Shown: positions 17,343 through 25,897 of the stretch, in pieces
Position numbering within the stretch: position 1 is the first letter of the stretch
Layout: each line of letters opens with the position of its first letter
Source of the DNA: JBIQKZ01 sp044464765
Lineage (GTDB): Bacteria; Pseudomonadota; Gammaproteobacteria; Burkholderiales; Burkholderiaceae_B
NCBI GenBank assembly: GCA_044464765.1
Contig: JBIQKZ010000007.1
Coordinates: 1 to 64,000, forward strand
DNA: 64,000 nucleotides
Direction: 5' to 3'
Made by a program: the position numbers and the translations under genes
Notes under the pieces: model-generated
What the model saw: only the letters and a program-made list of their open reading frames with translations
What the model was told of the DNA's origin: nothing
Databases searched by the model: none

Positions 17343-18245
17343 ATGCAAGGACAAGGGACGATCAGGCTGTTTAAGCGTGGGCCGACCGCGGAACTGCGCC
17401 TGTTTATCTTCGTTGTTCTTTCCTTGTGCCTGATGGTGGTCGACGCGCGCTGGCGCGTGCTGGACCCCGCTCGTCAGGCCATTTCGGTGGTGTTGTATCC
17501 CTTCCAGCGGCTGGCCATGGCGCCGCGTGATGTAGTGTCAGGCATGAATGGTTGGGTAGACGCGGCCTCGCTGGCGCGCACGGAAAAAGAAGCCTTGCAG
17601 CGCCAGCGCATCGAGCTGGCCCAGATCGCCACCCATGCCGCCCAGTTATCTGCCGAGAATCAACAATTGCGGCGCTTGTTGAACGTGGCCGAAATGGTTC
17701 CCCAGCCGTCGGTGGCGGTCGAGGTCCTGTACGAGCCTCCGAATGCCTATACGCATCATCTGATTTTCAACAAGGGCAGCTCAAGCGGCATTCAGCCGGG
17801 CATGCCGATCATTGATGAAGGCGGCGTCGTGGGCCAAGTGGTGCGGGTCACGCCTTTTACTTCTGAAGCCGCCTTGCTGACTGACGAAAAGGTGTCGATT
17901 CCTGTGCAGGTTCTGCGCAATGGCCTGCGCCTGATTTCCTTCGGCGGCAATGTCATGGGCAAGGTCGAGGTTCGCTACCTGACGGCGGACGCCGACATCA
18001 AGCCTGGCGATACGTTGGTGACAAGCGGCGTCGGCGGTTTGTTTCCCGCCGGTTTGTCAGTGGCGCGGGTGGACGAAGTCCAGCATGATCAGGCCACCGG
18101 GTTTGCTGTGGCGATTGCAACGCCTTTGGCTCACCCGGAACGTTATCGGCATTTTCTTGTCTTAAGGGTCAACACTCAGAATCCGCAGGATCATGGGATC
18201 AATCAGGAGCGCCACATTGGTGGATCATCGGACGACGCAAACTAA
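17343..18245 (+). CDS. mreC: rod shape-determining protein MreC
   Basis: Bitopic inner-membrane protein whose periplasmic domain scaffolds the elongasome. One membrane helix lies near residues 20-38 (LFIFVVLSLCLMVVDARW), followed by a coiled coil rich in Leu/Gln (LQRQRIELAQIATHAAQLSA region) and the beta-barrel region with NKGSSSGIQPGMPI and SGVGGLFPAGL. The frame is open from an ATG at 17313; I prefer the ATG at 17343 (MQGQGTIRLFKRG) because it resembles family N termini, giving 300 residues. Neither start has a clear ribosome binding site. Confidence 0.92.
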   Translation: MQGQGTIRLFKRGPTAELRLFIFVVLSLCLMVVDARWRVLDPARQAISVVLYPFQRLAMAPRDVVSGMNGWVDAASLARTEKEALQRQRIELAQIATHAAQLSAENQQLRRLLNVAEMVPQPSVAVEVLYEPPNAYTHHLIFNKGSSSGIQPGMPIIDEGGVVGQVVRVTPFTSEAALLTDEKVSIPVQVLRNGLRLISFGGNVMGKVEVRYLTADADIKPGDTLVTSGVGGLFPAGLSVARVDEVQHDQATGFAVAIATPLAHPERYRHFLVLRVNTQNPQDHGINQERHIGGSSDDAN

Positions 18246-18801
18246 AGCCCGTGGCACGGCCTATCGGGGTTCGTCGCTGGGCTCGCTCGAACCGATCGAC
18301 TCCGCTCCCTTTCGCCGTCCGTCCAGTGGCTGGTTTGTGTGGGGCACCTTGCTGGCGGCCTGGCTGATTTCCCTTCTACCGTGGCGCCTTTGGCAGCCGG
18401 CGCCCGATTTGCTGTTATTGTTGATTGCCTTCTGGTGCCTGCACGAGCCGCGCCGGGTCACCATGCTGACGGCCTTCATATTCGGGCTGTTCATGGACGT
18501 GCACGACGGCGGGTTGTTGGGTGAGCAAGCGTTGGTCTACACCATAGTCGCTTATGGAACGATTATCCTGACCCGGCGATTGCTTCGATTCAGCTCGGTG
18601 GTGCAGGCCCTGCATATGTTGCCCATCGTGGTGCTGGCAGAATCCGTATCCCAGTTTATCCGGGCCTGGCTGGCGGGCGAATGGATAGGCTGGATGTGGT
18701 TGTGGTCAGCCCTGTTTACAGTAGCTCTTTGGCCGCTGGCTGATATTTTGCTTCATCTGCCGCAACGGCGGCACGATGAAATCGACTCCGGCGCACCATA
18801 G
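18217..18801 (+). CDS. mreD: rod shape-determining protein MreD
   Basis: Polytopic membrane component of the elongasome with five to six helices. The membrane core runs from GWFVWGTLLAAWLISLLP to LFTVALWPLADILLHLP, and FGLFMDVHDGGLLGEQAL is the characteristic loop. The frame is open from ATG 18193, which would overlap mreC by 53 bases, but AGGAG (18205-18209) is better placed for TTG 18217 or GTG 18220. I use 18217, giving 194 residues. It follows mreC with overlapping ends, as in most rod-shape operons. Confidence 0.9.
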   Translation: MVDHRTTQTKARGTAYRGSSLGSLEPIDSAPFRRPSSGWFVWGTLLAAWLISLLPWRLWQPAPDLLLLLIAFWCLHEPRRVTMLTAFIFGLFMDVHDGGLLGEQALVYTIVAYGTIILTRRLLRFSSVVQALHMLPIVVLAESVSQFIRAWLAGEWIGWMWLWSALFTVALWPLADILLHLPQRRHDEIDSGAP

Positions 18802-18835
18802 TCCTGTTTGGCTAATTCGTATTACCAAACAGGAC
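18801..18835 (+). repeat. 11-bp perfect hairpin between mreD and mrdA
   Basis: GTCCTGTTTGG (18801-18811) pairs perfectly with CCAAACAGGAC (18825-18835) across a 13-base loop. It begins on the last base of the mreD stop codon and lies inside the operon. No T run follows, so it may stabilise the upstream mRNA or act as a processing or partial termination site rather than a full terminator. Confidence 0.55.
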
Positions 18836-18917
18836 ACTGAGGCCTGTCAACACTATTCAAGAAGTTGCGCAGGTATGAAAATTAACAGACTTGGCTCGGC
18901 TCCCACGCTTGTATTGC

Positions 18918-20792
18918 ATGTTTGAATTCAAGAAAACCTCGCTCCATCAGAAAAAGCGGATTGTGCTGCGCGTGTGGGTAGCAGGTTTTTTCATGCTGAT
19001 CTGTTTTGGTCTGCTGATCGCACGCTTGTGGGCGCTTCAGGTCGAGCGGCATGAGTCGCTGGCTGCGCGGGCCAATCAGAACCGGATCGCCGTGGTGCCG
19101 ATTCCGCCCCGGCGCGGAGAAATACTGGATCGCAATGGCGTGGTGCTGGCGCGCAATTATCGCGATTACACGCTAGAGGTTGTTCCGGCCAACGTCAAAG
19201 ACATGGGCGCAATGCTGGATGAGCTCAGCGAACTGGTGTATATCAGTTCCTATCATCGCCGACGCTTCCAGCAAGCCATGAATCAGACGGGGCGGTATTC
19301 CCACGTCTTGCTGCGCAACAATCTGAACGAGCTCGAGGCGTCGTGGTTCGCGGCGCATGCCTATAAGTTCCCGGGCGTTGAGCTGCGCGCCAGATGGGTG
19401 CGCGAGTACCCGCGTGGCGAGGCGGCGGCCCATGTCCTGGGCTATGTCGGCCGTTTGTCTGAACGGGATATGGAGCGGCTCGAAGCCGAAGACAAGCTGG
19501 GCAACTACCGGGGTACAGACACCATTGGCAAGAAAGGTGTGGAGAAAACCTGGGAAGAGGCTTTGCATGGCCGTACCGGTGTTGAGGAAGTCGAGGTCAC
19601 CGCAACAGGGCGCCCGGTGCGCACGTTGCAGCGAACCGACCCCGTGCCTGGCTCGGATCTGACTCTCTCGCTGGATATCGGCTTGCAGGAAGTGGCCGAG
19701 GCGGAGTTTGCAGGCAAGCGTGGCGCTCTGGTGGCCATCGAGCCTAAAACCGGCGAGATCCTGGCGTTTGTGTCAGCTCCGTCATTCGACCCCAATTTGT
19801 TCATCGATGGCATCGACGTTGAGAACTGGCGCAAACTGAATGAGTCGCCTGATCATCCCTTGATCAATCGGCCTCTGTACGGTACTTACCCCATCGGTTC
19901 CACTTACAAGCCGTTTGTGGGGCTGGCGGCGTTGGAACTTGGCAAGCGAACAGCCACCCAGCGTTTTCCGGACCCGGGCTATTTCGAGTTCGGTAATCAG
20001 CGTTTTCGCAACGCCGGGGGCGCTGTCTATGGCCCCACGGACATGCATCGAGCCATCGTGGTGTCGTCCGATACCTATTTTTTCTCGCTGGGGCCCGAAC
20101 TGGGTGTGAATGCTCTGCACGACTTCAGCAAGCAGTTCGGATTCGGCCAGCTTACCGGGATTGACCTGGATGGCGAGCGGCGAGGGGTACTGCCCTCGAC
20201 GGAGTGGAAGCGCAAGGCCTACAAAACGCCGGAGCAGCAACGCTGGTATGCGGGTGAGACGGTGTCGATCGCGGTGGGACAGGGCTATAACGCGTTTACC
20301 TTGCTGCAGCTGGCCCAGGCGACGTCGGTACTGGCCAATGCCGGAAGCTATATGCAGCCGCACTTGGTGAGTCTGGTGAAAGACTCGATAACCGGCGAAC
20401 TGCAAAGAACCGTCACCAAGCCTTCGCATACGATTCCCTTGAAGCCCGAGAACCTCAAGGTGATACAAGACGCCATGGTGGACGTGGTGCGTGTGGGAAC
20501 AGCGCGCCGGAGTTTTTCGGACGCTCCCTACCAGGTTGCAGGGAAAACCGGCACAGCTCAAGTGTTCAGCTTGCGGGGCGCCAAATACAACGCGGGCGCC
20601 CTCGATGAGCGGCTACGGGATCATGCGCTATTTATGGCCTATGGCCCGGTCGAAGACCCGCAGATCGCTGTGGCGCTCATTGTGGAGAATGGCGGATGGG
20701 GAGCAACCGTGGCCGCGCCGATCGCCCGCAAGGTGTTCGATTACTGGCTGGCCCCTGAGCGGCGCGCGGCTCGCCTGGCGAGGGCAGAATGA
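18918..20792 (+). CDS. mrdA: penicillin-binding protein 2 (elongation transpeptidase)
   Basis: Class B penicillin-binding protein that cross-links peptidoglycan during cell elongation together with RodA. After a short cytoplasmic start (MFEFKKTSLHQKKR) and one membrane helix, the dimerisation domain begins near RGEILDRNGVVLARNY. The transpeptidase motifs are SxxK in PIGSTYKP (Ser328), SxD in VSSDTYF (about 383-385) and KTGT in QVAGKTGTAQ. The frame is open from a TTG at 18891; ATG 18918 gives the family N terminus and 624 residues. It overlaps rodA by 4 bases. Confidence 0.95.
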   Translation: MFEFKKTSLHQKKRIVLRVWVAGFFMLICFGLLIARLWALQVERHESLAARANQNRIAVVPIPPRRGEILDRNGVVLARNYRDYTLEVVPANVKDMGAMLDELSELVYISSYHRRRFQQAMNQTGRYSHVLLRNNLNELEASWFAAHAYKFPGVELRARWVREYPRGEAAAHVLGYVGRLSERDMERLEAEDKLGNYRGTDTIGKKGVEKTWEEALHGRTGVEEVEVTATGRPVRTLQRTDPVPGSDLTLSLDIGLQEVAEAEFAGKRGALVAIEPKTGEILAFVSAPSFDPNLFIDGIDVENWRKLNESPDHPLINRPLYGTYPIGSTYKPFVGLAALELGKRTATQRFPDPGYFEFGNQRFRNAGGAVYGPTDMHRAIVVSSDTYFFSLGPELGVNALHDFSKQFGFGQLTGIDLDGERRGVLPSTEWKRKAYKTPEQQRWYAGETVSIAVGQGYNAFTLLQLAQATSVLANAGSYMQPHLVSLVKDSITGELQRTVTKPSHTIPLKPENLKVIQDAMVDVVRVGTARRSFSDAPYQVAGKTGTAQVFSLRGAKYNAGALDERLRDHALFMAYGPVEDPQIAVALIVENGGWGATVAAPIARKVFDYWLAPERRAARLARAE

Positions 20793-21925
20793 AACGGCTT
20801 GTGCAGTGGGTGCTGAAAGCCCTGGCGGCCCTGGACTGGCCATTGCTGTCCATTCTGGTGCTGATGGCCATGCTGGGTTTGACGGTCATGCATTCGGCGG
20901 TTGGCAGCACCGACTGGCGCTTTGCAGACCAGTCGCGCAACTTCGTGCTGGCGTTTGTGGTGATGTGGATTATTGCGCTGGTGCCTGTGCCGAAACTGAT
21001 GAAGGCGTCCCCGTGGTTTTATTGCCTGGGGGTTGCGCTGCTGCTTGCCGTGGAATTCTTTGGGGAAACCAATAAAGGCGCCACGCGGTGGTTGAATCTG
21101 GGCGTGATCAGCATCCAGCCGTCTGAAATGTTGAAGATTGCAGTTCCCATGATGCTGGCCTGGTATTTTCATCGGCGCCAGGGTAAGCGCGGCCTGCTTA
21201 ACTTTGTCGTGGCCACGGTGTTGCTTGCCATCCCATTCCTGCTGATTGTCCGGCAACCCGACCTGGGGACGGCGCTGCTGGTGTTTGCCGCCGGCTTCTG
21301 CGTCATTTACTTTGGTGGTTTGTCGTTCAAGCTCTTGGTGCCAGTTGCCGTCGTGGTGGTGGTCGGCCTGGGCTCGGTGGTGTATTACGAAGACCAGATT
21401 TGCCACCCTGATGTCGACTGGGTGCTGTTGCACGACTATCAGAAACATCGTGTTTGCACCTTGTTGAATCCTGGTTCCGACCCGCTGGGCAAAGGCTTCC
21501 ATACGATCCAGTCCATGATTGCCATTGGGTCGGGCGGCATTTACGGCAAAGGCTATATGCAGGGTACGCAGTCGCACCTGGACTTCATTCCCGAGCGTAC
21601 GACCGACTTCATCTTCGCCGTCTTTGCCGAAGAATTCGGCTTGTACGGCGGCATTATGCTGTTGGTGCTCTATAGCTTGCTGATCCTGAGGGGGCTGGCC
21701 ATTGCCGCACGCGCTCAAACCCAGTTCGGCCGCCTGATGGCGGGGGCGATGGCCATGATGTTTTTCGTCTATGTGTTTGTGAATATCGGCATGGTCACGG
21801 GGATTCTGCCGGTGGTGGGTGTGCCGCTGCCGTTCATGAGCTACGGTGGCACCGCCTTGCTTACCCTGGGCATTGCCGCCGGTGTGCTGATGAGCATTAG
21901 CACCTATCGTCCGGCACAGCGTTAG
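20789..21925 (+). CDS. rodA: rod shape-determining protein RodA (SEDS glycosyltransferase)
   Basis: SEDS-family peptidoglycan polymerase (378 residues, about ten membrane helices) that works with penicillin-binding protein 2. Signatures are NKGATRWLNLGVISIQPSE, VRQPDLGTALL, GKGYMQGTQSHLDFIPERTTDF and the C-terminal LPVVGVPLPFMSYGG. The start overlaps mrdA (ATGA). Its last 29 bases overlap the 3' end of the convergent mutY. Confidence 0.95.
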   Translation: MKRLVQWVLKALAALDWPLLSILVLMAMLGLTVMHSAVGSTDWRFADQSRNFVLAFVVMWIIALVPVPKLMKASPWFYCLGVALLLAVEFFGETNKGATRWLNLGVISIQPSEMLKIAVPMMLAWYFHRRQGKRGLLNFVVATVLLAIPFLLIVRQPDLGTALLVFAAGFCVIYFGGLSFKLLVPVAVVVVVGLGSVVYYEDQICHPDVDWVLLHDYQKHRVCTLLNPGSDPLGKGFHTIQSMIAIGSGGIYGKGYMQGTQSHLDFIPERTTDFIFAVFAEEFGLYGGIMLLVLYSLLILRGLAIAARAQTQFGRLMAGAMAMMFFVYVFVNIGMVTGILPVVGVPLPFMSYGGTALLTLGIAAGVLMSISTYRPAQR

Positions 21926-22997
21926 CGGCGGGATACAAACCGTCCAGTATCTTGCGTACTGGGGCGGGCAGGGCGGTATCGCCGAGAGTCGCAATGGGAA
22001 TCCAGCGGTGTTCGGGAGCCGGCTCGGCCAGGGTTGGGCGGGTTGTCTCGGCCTTCCAGGGGTCGATGTGTAAGCGAAAATGCGAGAATACGTGCACGAA
22101 ACCGGCCATTTTATGCGCCGGCCGTAGTTCGATGCCCCAGTGGCGACAGGCGCTGCGCAATGATGGCACGTCGTCGAATTGCGGCAGCGACCACAAACCG
22201 CCCCATATGCCCGGCGACGGACGTTTCTGAAGCAGGATGGAGTCGTTTTTGCTCAGCACCAGCATCTGGCATGTGCGTTCGTCGATTTTCTTTTTGGTGC
22301 GTGGCGTGGGCAGTTCATGCTGCACGGCCTCTTGGCGGGCATGGCACCCGTTGGCCAGCGGACAGGCCTGGCAGGCCGGTTTCGTGCGTGTACAAATCGT
22401 GGAGCCAAGATCCATTAGCCCCTGTGTATAGGCGACCATGTCCAGCTCGGGCGGCGCGGCTGCCATGACATCTTCGGCCGTGCTCCACAACAGGCGTTCG
22501 ACGCCACTGGATTGGGTGGGTCCGTAAATACCAAAATAGCGCGTGAAAACCCGTTTCACGTTGCCGTCCAGGATGGGTGCGCGCTCTCCATACGAGAAGG
22601 CGGCAATTGCCGCCGCCGTAGAGCGGCCGATCCCGGGCAATTGCATGATGTCTTCCGCCCGGGGCGGAAAGCGGCCGTTCCATTGGGTGCAGATTGCCTG
22701 CGCGCATTTATGCAAGTTTCGGGCGCGCGCGTAGTAGCCAAGCCCTGCCCAATAAGGCATGACATCATCCTGGCTGGCGGCAGCCAGATCCTGGATGGTG
22801 GGGAAGCGTTCGATGAATCGTTGGTAGTACGTCAGGACCGTGCTCACCTGTGTCTGCTGCAACATGATTTCGGACAGCCAGATGCGATAGGGGTCGGCGG
22901 TGTTTTGCCACGGCAAGGCGTGGCGGCCGGCGAGTTTCTGCCAGTGCGCCACTGTGGTGGCGAACCTGGGCAGGTCCGGTGCTGTGGGGGTGCCCAT
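21897..22997 (-). CDS. mutY: A/G-specific adenine glycosylase
   Basis: Removes adenine mispaired with 8-oxoguanine. Visible are the catalytic Glu in LSEIMLQQTQV, the helix-hairpin-helix LPGIGRSTAAAIAAF, the iron-sulfur cysteines in CTRTKPACQACPLANGC and a C-terminal NUDIX-like 8-oxoG recognition domain. The frame is open to 23123, inside ftsX, but ATG 22997 gives the expected N terminus and 366 residues and sits 4 bases after ftsX. It is the third gene of ftsE-ftsX-mutY. Its 3' end overlaps rodA on the other strand by 29 bases. Confidence 0.94.
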   Translation of the reverse strand: MGTPTAPDLPRFATTVAHWQKLAGRHALPWQNTADPYRIWLSEIMLQQTQVSTVLTYYQRFIERFPTIQDLAAASQDDVMPYWAGLGYYARARNLHKCAQAICTQWNGRFPPRAEDIMQLPGIGRSTAAAIAAFSYGERAPILDGNVKRVFTRYFGIYGPTQSSGVERLLWSTAEDVMAAAPPELDMVAYTQGLMDLGSTICTRTKPACQACPLANGCHARQEAVQHELPTPRTKKKIDERTCQMLVLSKNDSILLQKRPSPGIWGGLWSLPQFDDVPSLRSACRHWGIELRPAHKMAGFVHVFSHFRLHIDPWKAETTRPTLAEPAPEHRWIPIATLGDTALPAPVRKILDGLYPAANAVPDDRC

Positions 22998-23001
22998 GGG
23001 A

Positions 23002-23910
23002 TTAGAACTGCGTGTTGCGGGTGACAGACCAGCGCGCGGCCAACGCGGCCAGAATCGCCACGACGACCACGGCCAGGGCCAGGCTGGTGGCATCGGGCAG
23101 AGCCAGTTGGAATTGCGTGCCATAGCTTTGGGCCAGGCGTGCCAGTGCCGCGTTCAACGGGGTCAGGGCGAAGAAGGCCAGAACAATGGCCAGCAGCCCG
23201 GATACCAGCCCGGTAAGCGCGCCCAGGTATAGAAAAGGCCGGCGGACAAACGCTTCAGTGGCGCCCACCAGGCGCGCCACAGCAATTTCTTCGCGCTGCG
23301 TGAGGGCTTGCAAGCGAACGGTGTTAAATACAGTGGCAAGCACCACCAGTGCAACGCCAATAGCCAGCAAACCAAGCCCAATGCCGATGAAGCGCAATAT
23401 TGCGTCAAGCCGTTGTACCCAGGCGCTGTCATGCTGAACCAGCCCGACCTGCTCCCAGGACTTCCATTCTTCAGTCAGCCGGCCGGCATGGGTGGCCAGA
23501 TCGATTTGCTCTTTCAGTGTCACGACGACGGCATCAGGCAACGGGTTGGACGGCAGGGCCGACAGGGCATCCGCCCAGTTGGGGTTGGTTTTAAGCGTGT
23601 CGAAGGCCTGCTGGCGAGGAACTATGCGGACGGCTGAGATTTCCTCCGCATAGTCGTCTTTCAGCCGTTTTGACAGGGTATCAGCGGCCTGCGCCGGCGC
23701 GTCGGGCAGCAGGAATAGTGTGATTTCGGGCGAGATGGAAACCTGGCGGGCCACTGGCTGGGCGGACACCAGAATCGAGGCGCCCATGATGGGCACCGTC
23801 AGGGTCAGTGCGATGACTAACAGGTTGGATAAGGATGAAAATGGTTGTTGCGCCAGACGGCGCAAGGCAACGAACAGGGCGTATCGATGTTGACGCAGCC
23901 AGCGGTTCAT
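23002..23910 (-). CDS. ftsX: cell division protein FtsX
   Basis: Membrane subunit of the FtsEX complex, which couples ATP hydrolysis in the divisome to activation of cell-wall amidases. The 302-residue protein has an N-terminal cytoplasmic stretch and first helix (LLVIALTLTVPIMGASILV), a periplasmic loop of about 100 residues, and three C-terminal helices with TVRLQALTQREEIAVARLVGAT, the FtsX/MacB permease signature. It overlaps ftsE by 4 bases. Confidence 0.94.
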   Translation of the reverse strand: MNRWLRQHRYALFVALRRLAQQPFSSLSNLLVIALTLTVPIMGASILVSAQPVARQVSISPEITLFLLPDAPAQAADTLSKRLKDDYAEEISAVRIVPRQQAFDTLKTNPNWADALSALPSNPLPDAVVVTLKEQIDLATHAGRLTEEWKSWEQVGLVQHDSAWVQRLDAILRFIGIGLGLLAIGVALVVLATVFNTVRLQALTQREEIAVARLVGATEAFVRRPFLYLGALTGLVSGLLAIVLAFFALTPLNAALARLAQSYGTQFQLALPDATSLALAVVVVAILAALAARWSVTRNTQF

Positions 23911-24578
23911 GCGGCGACCCCTTGCATGTCGGTGAAACGGCCTGTTTCAATCAGCAGGGTACGAGAGGCATAGGAAGCCATTAATGCCTTGTCGTGGGAG
24001 GCGATCAAGGTTGTGACGCCTACCTGGTTGAAGTCGCGAAAGACGTCCATGATGCGACGGGCGCTTTCCTGGTCCAGGTTGGCCGTGGGTTCATCCACAA
24101 TCAGGATGGCAGGTCGGTTCACGATAGCGCGGGCTATCGCCAGGCGCTGTTGTTCGCCGCCCGACAGTTCGATTGGGTTCATGTCTTCCTTGCCCGAGAG
24201 GCCCACCTTTTCGATAGCCGCTCTGGCGCGGGTCGTGGCAAGTTTTTTGTCCAGGCCGACCACGGTCAGCGGCAGGCGTACATTGTCGATGGCGCTGCGG
24301 TCGAACAGTAGATGAGTGTCTTGCAAGATGACACCTACGGCGCGACGTAGATAGGGACGTGCGCGGGCGGGCATTTGGTCGATGCGGTGGCCATTGACCG
24401 CGATGGCGCCCCGGCTAGCCGGCTCCAGGCCGCCAATAAGTTTGAGCAGCGTGGATTTGCCCGCGCCGGACGGCCCGGATACAAAGATGAACTCGCCTGG
24501 TGTGATGCGAAAGTTGATATCGGACAGGATGTTCCTGCCGCGACCGTAAGATTTGAAAACGTGCTGGAATTCAATCAT
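23907..24578 (-). CDS. ftsE: cell division ATP-binding protein FtsE
   Basis: ABC-type ATPase of FtsEX, 223 residues. It shows Walker A GPSGAGKSTLLK (near residue 36), the Q-loop ILQDTHLL, the signature LSGGEQQRLAIARAI and Walker B ILIVDEPTANLD. The N terminus MIEFQHVFKSYGRG is typical of FtsE. First gene of ftsE-ftsX-mutY; the promoter should lie in the 131-base gap shared with the divergent permease genes. Confidence 0.95.
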   Translation of the reverse strand: MIEFQHVFKSYGRGRNILSDINFRITPGEFIFVSGPSGAGKSTLLKLIGGLEPASRGAIAVNGHRIDQMPARARPYLRRAVGVILQDTHLLFDRSAIDNVRLPLTVVGLDKKLATTRARAAIEKVGLSGKEDMNPIELSGGEQQRLAIARAIVNRPAILIVDEPTANLDQESARRIMDVFRDFNQVGVTTLIASHDKALMASYASRTLLIETGRFTDMQGVAA

Positions 24579-24623
24579 GGTGTCCGCAAAAGTAAGCGAT
24601 CATAGTAAAACCTGCAGGCGCTG

Positions 24624-24671
24624 CCCGCAACCGGCAACAGGCCTGTTCGCTAGGGGTTTGCCGGTAGCGGG
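24624..24671. repeat. 14-bp inverted repeat between ftsE and aapQ-like gene
   Basis: CCCGCAACCGGCAA (24624-24637) and TTGCCGGTAGCGGG (24658-24671) pair at 13 of 14 positions across a 20-base loop. It fills much of the divergent gap and ends 38 bases before the permease start, so it would be in that gene's 5' leader or promoter. It could be a protein-binding site or an RNA hairpin; no T run follows. Confidence 0.5.
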
Positions 24672-24709
24672 TATGATATCTTGCTTGGCATTCCTGCGCT
24701 TTTTATTTC

Positions 24710-25897
24710 ATGCCTTCCAATACCCGCATAGCCTCCACGCCGCAACGACACAAACAGTGGGTTCAGCCACGCATCCGGTCCTTGTTGTACCAGGGGTTTT
24801 TGTTGCTGGCGGTGGGCCTGGCCGTGTGGTTCCTGGTGTCCAATACGCTTCAGAACCTGGCCTTGCGCAATATTGCGACCGGCTTTGGATTTCTGGGCGA
24901 TGAGGCCGGGTTTGCAATTGGTGAAGCGCCTATCCCCTATACGGCTTCCGATAGCTATGGGCGGGCCATTCTGGTGGGCCTTGCCAATACCTTGAAGGTC
25001 TCCGTCGTTGCCATCATAGGCTCAACGATTCTAGGCGTGCTTCTAGGTGTAGGCCGGTTATCGAGGAATTGGCTGGTTTCGCGGGTGGCGGGCGCCTATA
25101 TCGAAATCATGCGCAACATTCCCTTGCTGCTTCAGCTCTTCTTTTGGTATGCAATCATTACCGAAGTCATGCCTGGGCCGCGCCAGGCCCATCACCCCTT
25201 GCCTGGCGTATTTATCTCGAATCGCGGCCTGATGCTGCCGGCCTTGCAGGGCGAGTCGCTGGCCTGGGTGGCCGGCGCTTTTCTTTTGGCTCTATTGCTT
25301 TGTACGGCGCTGCTGTTCCGAGTGGCCAGGGGCGGCACAGGTGCCGTCGGGCGCATAAAAAGACCGATGCGATGGTGTCTGGCCTTGCTTGTGTTGTTGC
25401 CGGCGCTGGGATGGCTGGCGGGGGGAGCTAACCTGGCCCTGGAGATGCCGGCGCTGAAGGGGTTCAATTTCCAGGGGGGATATGCCGTCAGCCCTGAATT
25501 CGCCGCGTTGCTTACGGGTCTGGTGCTGTATACCTCGGCATTTGTGGCCGAAGTCGTCCGGTCGGGTATACAGGCGGTCGGCCAAGGGCAGTGGAATGCC
25601 GGGCTGGCCTTGGGTTTGCCGCGCAGACAGGTATTGCGGCTGGTGGTTTTGCCGCAAGCCCTTAGGGTGATCATTCCTCCCATGACCAGCCAATACCTGA
25701 ACGTAACGAAGAATAGCTCTCTGGCGGTGGCCATCGGCTATCCGGACATTGTTTCCGTGGTGAACACGACCCTGAATCAAACCGGCCAGGCGATCGAAGG
25801 CATATTGATCATCATGGCGGCCTACCTTACCGTCAGCCTGTCCATTTCGCTCCTGATGAATTGGTATAACCGCCGTATGGCGCTGGTGGAACGCTGA
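24710..25897 (+). CDS. aapQ: general L-amino-acid ABC permease, AapQ-like
   Basis: Inner-membrane permease of a polar amino-acid ABC importer, 395 residues. The long form with extra helices and the EAA loop GLALGLPRRQVLRLVVLPQA near residue 305 fits AapQ rather than the short HisQ type. NIPLLLQLFFWYA in the first half is the usual HisM/AapQ motif. It overlaps the next permease by one base (TGATG). No ATPase or periplasmic binding protein gene adjoins, unlike the aapJQMP operon. Confidence 0.88.
   Translation: MPSNTRIASTPQRHKQWVQPRIRSLLYQGFLLLAVGLAVWFLVSNTLQNLALRNIATGFGFLGDEAGFAIGEAPIPYTASDSYGRAILVGLANTLKVSVVAIIGSTILGVLLGVGRLSRNWLVSRVAGAYIEIMRNIPLLLQLFFWYAIITEVMPGPRQAHHPLPGVFISNRGLMLPALQGESLAWVAGAFLLALLLCTALLFRVARGGTGAVGRIKRPMRWCLALLVLLPALGWLAGGANLALEMPALKGFNFQGGYAVSPEFAALLTGLVLYTSAFVAEVVRSGIQAVGQGQWNAGLALGLPRRQVLRLVVLPQALRVIIPPMTSQYLNVTKNSSLAVAIGYPDIVSVVNTTLNQTGQAIEGILIIMAAYLTVSLSISLLMNWYNRRMALVER

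Noticed and set aside
20741..21994. 417-codon open frame on the minus strand
   Set aside because: Antisense to rodA; Gln/His-rich translation typical of the reverse complement of membrane-protein codons.
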